NCBI GenBank assembly: GCA_002633005.1
Contig: NMRA01000177.1
Location: 263,942 to 325,941 of the forward strand
Direction of reading: 5' to 3'
From: Phoronis australis
Lineage: Eukaryota > Phoronida > Phoronidae
Length of the DNA: 62,000 nt
Shown here: positions 22,301 through 34,300 of the stretch, piece after piece
How positions within the stretch are numbered: the stretch's first letter is position 1
Layout: the number at the start of each line of letters is the position of its first letter
Notes under the pieces: generated by a model
Told to the model about the DNA's origin: nothing
Databases searched by the model: none
The model's input: only the letters and a program-made list of their open reading frames with translations
Position numbers and translations under genes: made by a program

Positions 22301-25300
22301 CAAATGCCTACATGTTTGTGGACAAATATTCCAAACTTTGTGAAAACTTGTAGTAATGTCTCGTCTAGTTTCAATTCCAACAGGGGTTCGGCAACTTTAA
22401 ATATCTCCTCTTCTTGGAGAGTATTTTAGACTTTCAATGGAATGTTCTTTGAGCACTTAATCAGTTCTTATCCTTCACCTGACTGATACACCTGATCTCT
22501 ATTGTGTTCACATGCAATGTGTTCCATGTGGATCACTGGGTAGTGTACATTATGATTTATGCCATCTATTAAACGACAGAATTCAGGTGTTTTCATCTAG
22601 GCGCTACCATGATTTTTCAAATGCATTGTGAGGTTGGTTGTCGGCTCGTAAACATGCCATAACATCACAGTTAGGTTGTGGCCAAGTAACTTTGTGATTT
22701 CTGTCATATTGTTTGCGCGTCAACAAGCTAAAGGATGTTTTTGAAAAATGACAGCAGCGTAGTAGATGAAGTTCTCCGAATTCCTATTCGCTTTGACCAT
22801 GTAACCTCATTATTTGCAGCCGGGCCGGGCAGTTTTCTAGTGCGTAACAGTGATAACTCACCTGGAGACTACTCGCTCTTTTTCTACTGCCAGAAGACAA
22901 TACAGCGATTCAGGATCCAGAGGAAAGGGCGTCAGTACCTCATGGGGGGCAGGTATTTCGACAGGTGAGACAGGCAGACTTGTACATGGCTAGGTTCATT
23001 TGTCAACACCTGGAATTCATCAAACGCAGTCTCTAACATAAATTAATTTTGAGTTTGAAAACTAATGACCTAATTATGTATCAGCTGATTGGCCGTAGAA
23101 TCCAAATATTATAACTGTCAGTGTAGAGAAGTGAAAGAAAAAGACATTACGTAGTATTAGCGTGAACCACCAGGAGTGCTAGTGTAGTGGCTTGGGCCTT
23201 GGGTCAAACTCAAATCACACTGAGACCTTGTTGCAGTTCTGGCAGATGAAGCAGTCCAAAAATCATGGAATTATACAATTACGGAATTGAACTGTATTGC
23301 TCTGAGAAATGATTATCGTTCTCAAGTCAAACGATCGGACAACATACCGTCTCCGCGTCATGACTACTGAATATTATTTACAACAAAATGGCTGGAAATG
23401 ACTCTAATTATGGCAGTTAATTGTAATTATTGAATGGCTTAGCTACCTCTCTCGTTTTTCTATTAATTCGTCTTAGTTCTCGATCATGAGGGACGGCTAC
23501 TCTTCATGATGAATTAAAGGAGAATGCCACCCGATTTAATTAGTCTTTTTTGCCGTCTTAATCGGTCTATGTCCACATCGCCTCGCATACGGTCGACCTT
23601 ACCTTGCCAAGAGGTGTCGCGTTAACCTGTGAGGAAGGTGAGAAACGACGCTAGCGACGTCAGTGGTTCGTATGCAGAGTGAATGCCGCTATGTTGCAGT
23701 GCATCGTTCCCGCTTGTCCGAACTAAGCAGCTGCGAGGAAAGCGGGTATATCGTTTTTTTTTACTTCCTCGAGAGTCCGAAATGCTTAGGACGTGGCTCA
23801 TGGTAGTGAAAAATGAAATGTACGCTGTAAATAGCAAGTATGAGGCCGTGAAACATCTCCGTGTCTGTCCCGGACCTGCAGACGTCGACAGTGCCTGACG
23901 AATGCTGGCTTTCCAAATAACTCCATACTTTCCGTTGTCTGAGGTTTTTCACGGCGCCTCTCTAATATTTCTTCATCACTGTATTCCTGTTCGAATCAAT
24001 AGCCTGTAAAACTTAACGATCCACCTGCGAAGTCGGGACTATCCCGTCCTAAGTCGAGATTGCGAGTTGCCATGTTGGCGTTAATTAGTACTGAACGGTT
24101 CTGTTTCAAAATGAATTATTCTCACCCTAACCAATACTTATATAAAATTGAAACAAAGTCTGTCTCATTAGATGCAATTTGTGATGCCTTTGGAGTGTTC
24201 GTGAGTGCAAATGATTTGAAAAGCCAGCAATGGATAAATCACTGCGTTTACCGGCTTTAAGTGCAATAAAACTAATTGACGGGACACTGAGGCCGTGTAA
24301 GCTCATGCTAATTTAGTGTTTGCAGGCAGAAACTGTTGTGAAACAACTCGATTTCCATCCCACGTGCAGGTGTTAAGGGAATCTTTATTTACATTTACAT
24401 TACTCAAATAATGATTGTCAATGTACAACTTCTGCTCTGACGGTGCTGTGGCCAAAGCGGAACGTGAATTCGCGGCCCCCGACCAGTAAGTAGATTTGCA
24501 GTTTCGTGGCTAATTCACCAACATAATCACGTGCACATTACTTTGGCTCACTAGTGTAGTATTTTCTTAACTGGAAGTTTAGTTTCCACTGAACTTTGGC
24601 TGGTTTATTTTCGTGATGTCTGATCAGTTTCCGAGCCACTGGCCGGGATCAAACGAATCAATCCGGGCGGCCGCCACGGGCTTGATCGGGCTCCGAGCCA
24701 CTGGCCAGGATAACAAGCGTTTTGTGTTTAAAACTAAAAAAATCACAAGTCTAAACAACACAGATCTAGGTTCTCCTGTCTGTATCTCACGGAAAATACT
24801 TCGAAATTATCTCCGAACAGACCCCAAAGTCCTGCTACGCCGGACCTTATTGCCGGACCTGCCGAACTTTGTAGGCTACGGTGTGTCCAAATACCAATAA
24901 ATCCGTCAGAGCGAAATAAAACAACACGTTTTTATAAGAACTCGGTGTATTTTTAATGGTTTCACATCGCAGTTTGATGATTTATTGGTGTTAAACGATG
25001 ACTTCAAGCGATAAGCTGACACCAGGAACCCATGTTGTGAACTGCTGAACAGACTGCGAGTGAAACCGATTACGTCATTGGATAATTTCAACACCTCCGT
25101 CTGCCGTCAGGTGTCAGGTAACGCAACCGTACGTGCCGTTATCGAGTAGAACTACTCGATCTAAATTGATACAAATTAGGTTGATTTTTGGGTGGCATGC
25201 TCCTTTAAGCTTCCAATCAGACTTCGTGATGGGGAATTGTGGGTCATTTTGTCTGAATATTTTTGGCGTGTGAAGTTTTGGTGATTCTCCTGTTTGCATT

Positions 25301-28300
25301 GTAATGTGACGGTAGGCATTTGGATTGGAATTTTTGTCTCTTCGTTTTATTTTAAATCCCTGCCTTTATCTTTTCTGTCCATCTGTAGACTGGACTCAAT
25401 CATTGACCGCTACAAACGGGAGCAGATCTTCAATGGATGTACACTGGGCGAGCCAGTCTTCAGGGTATGTAGTACGACACCCAAACATGTCAAGCCGTTT
25501 TAAATCTGTTGTTGTTTTTATTAATATATGCTGCAACTTGCTATCATGGAGTAGATTTTTTTCTGAAAATGTTGTTGGAAATCTTCTGTAGAAAGAGGAA
25601 ATCCGCATTTTTGGAAGTACACTTGGTGTGGGAGGGAGGTGTCCAGTAGGTGCTTGCCGTTCACATGACAGTCACTATCCTAATTTGGGGCTCATCGTCT
25701 CCCGAGTCAAGCGAAAATTTAGAGGGTTACAGAATTGGTATCCTGATATTACAGGGAAGATGGTGAACCACTATACCACCACCTCAAACTCAGTTGTCCC
25801 TACCGACATTTATCAAATACCAGCTGAAAATGGGAAGTGAATGCACTTTTATAAGTTTTTAAGGGTTTCCAAACTGAACATTATCTTCAAGTCACGTGGC
25901 CGTAGTAAAAGATCTTTCAATATAGAAATCGAGTTTAGTCGCACTTTACTTCACCTGACATTTATCAATACACCTATTCCTCTATTCAATAAGAATTTAA
26001 GTCATATGTCCATCCATCCATACACATTCTATTTCTTCACTATCATGACTCGGTATGACTCACCGCTCTTGGGACTCATTCTAGCCTCGACATGACTTCC
26101 CATTGGAAGATGAGCCTGACCATGAGAAGAACAGAGTCATCTATGCCACAATGCAGCAGTCGAGTGGCTCAGACTTCATGAGGCTGCGCAGTGATAACAT
26201 CACAATCAAGGGCTACCTGAGCAAGAAAAGTAGGTGTCTCTGGTGATGCCGAGTTTTGCTCTTTAGTTTAGTTCTATGAAGCTATGAAGAAATTTCGCCG
26301 TAAAATCCATCCTTTCTATTGATTGTGATGCTAATTATGCGCATAGATACTGTGTTAAGCTTAACGAATTTTTTGCGCATTTGTTTTAAAGCTGTAATTA
26401 GTTTGAGTGTGCGACTGTGTCACGTCTAGGCAATGGGAATCACTTGTTGACCTTCTACAGTTTACATCAAGAGTGAGTGGGCAAAATGTGTTGTGATGAC
26501 CTAGCGCAGTGAGTGTTTGACTGCTATGTGCAAGCGTAATTCACAGTCAGAGTAGCTTGTATGACTGGTCATTACCCAGGGGGAAATGGAGTTTTGTGCG
26601 ATTCTTTTTGGCATGAGCTGTAGTTTTCAAGCCTCCTTTTCTGAATCTGTTCATTTCAAAGTAGCTCCGAAATACATTTTAGCACTCTGGGGTCTGACAG
26701 TACAAGCTTTGGATGTTTACTTCTCCTGTTTTAATTGTGCACAGGTGAGAAGACCAAGAGGTGGAAGACAATGTATTTCATGTTAAATGGTACTGAGACG
26801 CAGCTGCTGTACTTTGAGGATGTGAAGAGATCCAAACCTAAGGGCCTGGTTGACCTCAGCTACAGCGCCCTCTACCCTGTACATGACAGTTTCTTTAACA
26901 GGTAAAGCAGTTGGTCGTTATTTTGCATAGTGTTTAGTTTGTAGATCGTCTGCTGTCACACTTATCTTGACATAAATTACTACGTTGGCAATAGCAATGT
27001 GAAAACTTGAAAATTAACATCATTACTTTTGTATTTGCTAAACGTGCTGTGTGCGCATGATAGTTTGTCATGTGTCACCAGTCTGCATGGTCCAATTGGG
27101 TCGTGTGACTGTCGTATGAGACAGCAGGACCATGTAAAGAGAGGGCTTTTACGTTATGTAGAACATTGTTGACACGTCTTGTGCGTTTAACAAAATAGCG
27201 TCAAGACTATAAATTTTTTCTCAGCAGAAGTATGATGTGGAAAGCCTGCAGAATTTGGTTGTTGACTTTTTACTAATCTGCCATTAATTGGGTCGCGCGA
27301 CTATGTCTTTTTTAAATTAGTAAAGTTTAGCAGAAAAGAAAGGTACATTGATACCAAAAGAAAGGTATCGATAACGTGGTCAAATTTTACTTACTATAAA
27401 TGTTCGAGATGAGATCTCAAAAGCGCCGTTACAGTTTTCTAAAATATCACTTCGTTTTAAGTGGCTTGAGATTTTTTTCGCGGAAATCACGAAAGTCCTA
27501 GATTTTGATTANCCCCCCTGCAAAAGTGGATGGCGTCAAAACAATTCTTTACAGGTTATTGGAGGAAAGTGTATAAAGCATGCATAGTGGTATGTAAGCG
27601 CTTCCCCTGTCTAGTCGGCCATTTCTGAGATAAGTGAGCGGAATTTGGACATTTTTGTAGAGTCATGCATGCCGGGAATTTCCATAGATAAGCTCATGGG
27701 CGTGTATTTGGAAAATGAAAAACTTCAGGCGTTTTAGGAACACCAAATAAACGCCCGGGTGTTTCATCGGATGGGCTTATCTACGGAAAATCCTGGTAAC
27801 CTTATGAAGCACAGTAGGACGGAATGTGATGTTGTCATGTTTGTTGTCATCGGTACTTGTGCACTTATCACTCGTGAAACTTGACGACCTTGTACTTTAT
27901 ATCTAGGCCATACTGCTTTCAACTGGCTGTCAAGGCACTGGGACACTTCCAGGTCTTCTACTTAAGCGCTGAAGATGCAGACTCAATGCAGGTATGATTG
28001 CTAGTAAGTTGCCTCGTCCTCTCCAATGAACAATAATTGGGATATACAGAAGTACAGGTGAACTGCATTTGAACGAATCCTCTCTAGTGGTGTTTCCAAA
28101 ATGTTTGCTGCTACTGATGATGGTTGACAACGATGTGTGCATTTCACTGCATTGGTATGTATAGAGTGAAATATTACAAGTGAGCGAACATTATAAATTT
28201 GACACATATACTTGGGATTTCTGAACCAGAAAAAGTTCCTGTGCAGACTGTTTTGAAAGCAAGGTTCAGAAAGGCCTCACACGGGCTCAGTCTGCATTGT

Positions 28301-31300
28301 TATGCATGTCTGGTACGTGTGGACAATCTGGCCAAGATGTCAATATTTTAATCTTTGATAGTAGCGGTAAAATATTTCAAGTTGATCACTTGTTAACAGA
28401 AATATCGTGAGACTTCTGTTATAATAACCAGGCTGGCGACAAAGTGAAGTCTTTCTCTTTATAACCTACCATAAAATGTCATTGCGGAACATGGGTGCTG
28501 CAAGCGGCATTACAAGTTTTTGAAAGAGCCCCAGCACTTTTTGTGAAGAGCCTTCTGTTGGCTCTTTTTGGAAGCATAGGCACTTCTGTTTGACTATAGC
28601 TCAAACATTAGATGTAATGACTGTGAAATGACATTTCTGTATCAAAAATCATCTTTGTTCAAAGGCTGCTATTGACCTGGTGCATATTTTGTAATTAATC
28701 TGAAGTAGGAACAGTCATGTAGTTGTTACTGTATATTCCAATTTTGACCAGAAGTGAAAGGGCAAAGTTAACATCCCTCAGAGTGACCCCAGGCATGTTT
28801 TAGGTCAACGCCTGTTGTTGATTTTAGCCCAAGCGCACACTATGTCTCCTTTCAGGAGTGGATCAATCATCTCAAGGTGTTCTGCACTAACACCCAGCCC
28901 AAGCGCCAGAGACACAAGTCCGGCTGCCTGCTCAAGGAGCTGAATAGCTTCAACTTGAGTGTGCTGGATGCACGCAAACTGCCGTCCAAGCACATACCAC
29001 ATGCTTACTGCGTAATATCAATCAATGATATCCAGGTAACGGGTCTAGCGCAGTCCGTGTTTAGTTAGGGGGTGTTTTCTTGTAATGCGCCTGTACAAGT
29101 TCCAAAAAGGCACCGCGTTGGATCTGAATGAGAATTATGTGAGATCCTGACGTTTCAGACTGATCTGAGAAAATCTGTGTGATGGTAATTTTGGAGACAT
29201 TTTACTGTAGTTATCATAATAAAGGAGGACATGACTGTGATGTTAGTGTTATCTGTGCAAACTAATACTACTAATAATGATAATAACAACAATTTTTACT
29301 AGAATTGTACTAATCATTGTTATGTATGCAAACACTAAAATAAATGATAATAATGATAATGATGATGACAATAATGATAATGATTTTAATAATAATAATT
29401 GTAATAATACTAGTAATAATACTAGTAATAATACTAGTAATAGTAATAATAATAATAATAATTGCAACAATTTTTACTGTATAGTTGCCCTGAATTTCTA
29501 GTCTAAATAATCATTTTGACATTTGAATGAGTGTAAAGAATAACTGAAATTTACTGTGAGAGCATGCCTCTTCAATGATGCAGTAGTTTAATTAGAAATA
29601 TTAATAGTTCTGGTTATAGCAATTGATGAGTTATCTTATCCTAATCGTTGGCAGGTGGCGCGGACCCAGGTAAAGGACACGCCCGACCCTGTCTGGGAGG
29701 AGGACTTCCTGTTGGAGTAAGTGGACACACAATGCGTCACTCAGTTGGAACACATGGCCTGTCATTAAATGCTTAACTCGTCTCGAACAAGTGGTCACAC
29801 ACTTCTTTGAGTATTCGCTCATCAGAAAGTCTTAGCCTTTCGCCACTTCAGGGAGTTGTTGTTTTTCGTCAATAGTCCTTAAGCAAAACATCTTTTTCTT
29901 TTTAGAAAAATTGCAAAATGATCATTCATTGTGAAATGCATTTGGAAGTCCAGTGTTTTTGTTTGATGTCTAAGATTAGGGGACAGATGTTGAAGAAAGG
30001 CGATTATTGTCTTCACAGTGCAACATGCTTTTATTGCCTCTGACTAAAATAAACCATGGTGGTTGACTGAGTAATTGTGAAGATTGAGTTAATGTGAATT
30101 TTAGAAGCACTTGGGCTGTCGTGTTTTGTGTCATCCGTCTTCCTCGTTTTACAGGGACTTGTCGAGTGACATAGACAAGGTCGTATTAACGTTTTATAAC
30201 AAAACCAAGCGGTCAAGAGATCCAGAGTTATGTAAGTATAACATAATAGTGGATCAGTTGAAGAGTGCTTGCACTGCAAAGAGCTATCCTTTGTACATGC
30301 ACAAATCTTAAACTTGTCATTTTTATTCTTTTGATTTTAATAGGTATTACACAAGACCTCTGCCGCATTGTGCTAGTTATTAAACTAAACTGGCTCCTAA
30401 GTTCTGCTCAAGTGTTTTGTACCCTGGCACAACCAGCCAGTCGCATGGGCCTAGGTACATGCATTCACAGAACAAGCGCTGTAACCATCCTTGTTAATAC
30501 CCTTTCAGTGCAGTACACGCTGCATTTTGATGATCTGACTGTTGGACAAGAGATTGAGGAGTGGGTACAACTCAACCCTCTCCTACAGACCATCAAAGGG
30601 GACGTTGGCAGCGTGCGACTAAAGGCCAAGTTCATGCAGGAGGTCATTATGCCTCTCCAGGAGTACACAGGACTAAAACAGGTTGGTCGCGAATCTGTGC
30701 AATTCCACCCTGGTGAGTCCAGTATCGCTGTCCGTAAGCCTGTCTGCGTTGCTTGAAAACCGCACTATTTTTGCTTGTGCTTTGCGTCTGGTCTGCAGTT
30801 TTTCAGCCTCGGCGTGGTGTTTCACTTTGTCAACGTGTTAGTAGGTGTGTCCTGTTCAGTTTTGCACATCATAGGATCAATGTAATACTTGATCTGTGCG
30901 ATCTTAATTTGTATTAGTTTCAACTTCGTCTGTTCGTAGACTTGTCATTAAGATGCTTCAATTTTGGATTAAAATCATTGCTAAAATTGACATTTAACAG
31001 TGTGTTAGGATAAGAAGACTTTTGACTGTGCTTAACAGGAACTTACTTAGTTTTGCCGTTTGACCTTCTACAGGTGATTATGGCCAAAGACCTGTCGGCT
31101 GTAGGGGCTCTTGGCACCCTGTGTGGCAGTGAACGCATCCCACTGGCGCAAGCTCTTCTCAGGATATTCAGGCAGGAACACCAGGAGGCACTTCTGTTAA
31201 CCACCCTTAACGAACTCGAAATATTGAAAGAGGGTTAGTGGAGCACGCAATTTTTTAGAGCTGCAACAAACCTGTCTTCCGTCAAAAAGTACTTTTCATT

Positions 31301-34300
31301 AACGTAACTGACAAATTTGAAATTGGTCTCGACTTTTCCTATACTCAAATTAGAGGTGATTTCAGGGCTCAAAGAGTTGACGATTCATAACTGCTTACAG
31401 CCAGCCTTGACAAGCTTGCTTATTGCTGTAGGTAACTCTGTGCTATAAACACGGTTTCAAGTAATAATGAGCAGTCACTTCTTTTCCAGTCCCTTACTCC
31501 ACTTTTCCTCTGACTTATCACCAAACTGAGAGCAGTTTTGTCGTGATTAGTGAACAAAATCAAAAGTTCTTTGTAAAGGAACACGGTTATAGCAGATTTG
31601 GAAAGTTGACAATATCTTGTTAGGTCAAAAGTCTAGTGAAAATCAAAAAATATAAAACATATTTGGATTTTGAAAATAAAAAAGCTTCCATTTTGAAATT
31701 TAAAGTGTGAATCCAATAAAACTACACCGTCAGGTTTGAGTCAGTATCTCAGGTATTTGGTGCAACATCATCTCCAGTGAATGCTGTTCAATTTAACACG
31801 CTAGGTGGCGTACATGTGTGGTACTTTATTTTATCGAGCTCCTCAACAAAATGAGACGTTTAGAAAAACTTGTCGAGTTCATCTTTAGTGTGGTTTGTTC
31901 TGGACAGCTATTGTAAAACAAAAGGTTGGTAAAATTTTGAGGCATTTTAACAAAAAATCAACTGCTATACAATCTTATGGGGAAAAATGCAATTTTTGAC
32001 CATTATTCTGTCTGTAATTGAAGAGATTACTGTTTCAGGTTAACCACTCATTGTAGTTGTGTTATAAATTTGTGAGTTATTTTGTGAGTTTAAGTAAGAG
32101 TTATTAGCCTTCATACACGCCATATGTTGATCACATCATGTTACCTATAGTTAAGTCTGAAAAGGCCTCTTGCACCCGGTACTTTCTGCTAACCGTGCAG
32201 ACGTATGAAGACTTGTAATTCTTACTTAAACATTCATCATGTTACCACAGAGTCAGCGTCGCAGTTATTCCGTGCCACAAGTCTGGCCACTACCTTGATG
32301 GACCAGTACATGAAGATGACGTCGGCTGAGTTTGTTCACAAGGCGCTCTCAGACCCTGTGTTACGTATAGTCGAATCAAAACAGTGCTGCGAGGTAGGTT
32401 AATTGTTGCATGTGAACGCATCTGTGTGGTAATGAATGTCAACTGACTTTACTAATTCAGAGTTTGAGAATTTCTTGTAAAAGCAGTCAATATGGATTGG
32501 CAGTTCATTGGTTGTTATGAAAGCTTAATATTTAGTTCAATATCAAACCTATGCATAGCCTCGTGTGACCAACGGAGCATAGTTCATTGTTTGCTGTTCC
32601 CTTCTTATCAGTTTTCCGACATGTTTTTCATGTTTCACCCACGAAGCCAAAAATATGCCATCACTTTTCAAGTGGCGTACCCGTGTCTATTTGCTAACCA
32701 GCTATTGGCAGTGTAACAACAATGGTGACGGTAACTTAATTAATAATTTATACTCTACCATTGGACCATACAGTTAGGTAAGACACACCTTGGACTCTGC
32801 GGAAATCTTTTAATTGATTAACGTGAATGGCTTTCGTATTTTTTATGAAAATGGTTTTAGTTCGGCTAGCTGACAACAGAATTCGCTGTTCCCAGGCATC
32901 CGTAACTCGACAGTTTTGCAAAGTCTGACGTTGGACTTTTGCCGTTTTCGTTCTAGCTCAATCCAGCCATGTTGGGTAATCCTGCTGATGTTGAAATAAA
33001 CAAAGCCCACCTGCTTAGCCTTCTCAGTGATGTTACAGAGTCCATATTTAATTCAACAGGCTATTGTCCTATGTAAGTATGACATGCAATTCAACAGGCT
33101 ATTGTCCTATGTAAGTATGACGTGTAATTCAACGGGCTATTGTCCTATGTAAGTATGACATGTAATTCAACGAGCTATTGTCCTATGTAAGTATGACCCA
33201 TGAATTTTTGATTCTTTCATTAGTTTGCATTGAGCATGTTTCACACGGTCACATGGTTTGCTTTGTAAATGTATTGCATACATGGGAAGTGGCTCGTCAT
33301 TATATGGCTGAGCCAGCTTCTTGGTTTCAATGTAAATTATGATAATAAGGCAGCTTCTATTAAGCGGGTTTCATTTTCTTGGTGGTCTTAACCACTCTTA
33401 AAAGCTAATAATGCTAAGTGGAGAGTCTCAAAAGAAGACAGGTAAACAGAAATCGACTGAACCCCCCCCTTATGCTAAGATCTGACAAGGCAAATGAATT
33501 TAAGATGAACTAGGTTAGTTTATAAAAAGCAGAAAAGCAAGGTTACACAATGCCATGCTGCGGGTGAGAATCAGTATTGTTGATTTTTAACAAGAGTGTC
33601 TGGGGATAGGACTATAGATCATTGCATTATTCGGGCTACTTCACATGGATTTAATGGGAAATGTTGCGTTTTTTGGCACTTCATGACAATAACAGGAATG
33701 TTCTAGTATCAGGTATGACGTTAAGTAGCCTGCACTATACTACCATAGCCAGATGTTGCTATGGCAACATTTCAACGACGTTTCTATTACTCTTCTTTTT
33801 TCCACAGGGTGCTACGCTACGTATGTTGGTGCTTACAGAAAAATGTGATGACCAAATGGCCAGACAGTGAGACGGTCAAGACGAGAGTTGTCAGGTAACC
33901 TGGATAAGTTAATACTGAAGTAATCTTTTCAGTTTCGTTTTTATGCAAATTTTGATTTCCTTCAATGGGTTTTCTGTTGTATGGTCATACCGTCAAATTT
34001 CCATCAATGATCAAATAATTCACACAAAAAGTCCAAAGATCGGTCCATCTTTGTATGCTATATCCTACCTGCTGAAGTTGTCATAGTATTGTTGTTAATA
34101 TTATTTATCATCCCTCTACCCCCATCTTCAGTGGATTCCTGTTCTTGCGCCTCCTTTGCCCAGCCATCCTCAATCCCAAGATGTTCAACCTGGTGCAGGA
34201 GATACCTGCCGTGGCCCAGCGCTCCCTCAAGCTGGTCGCCAAGGCCCTTCAAAACCTTGCTAATCTGGCGGAGTCGAAGGAGCCTTACATGGAGGTTGTC

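Noticed and set aside
24613-24900. 95-codon open frame on the + strand in RASA1 intron 6
   Set aside because: It has no family resemblance and no phase-compatible splice sites linking it to the RASA1 exons.
29249-29501. Poly-Leu and poly-Asn open frames
   Set aside because: They come from the AAT-type microsatellite in RASA1 intron 11.
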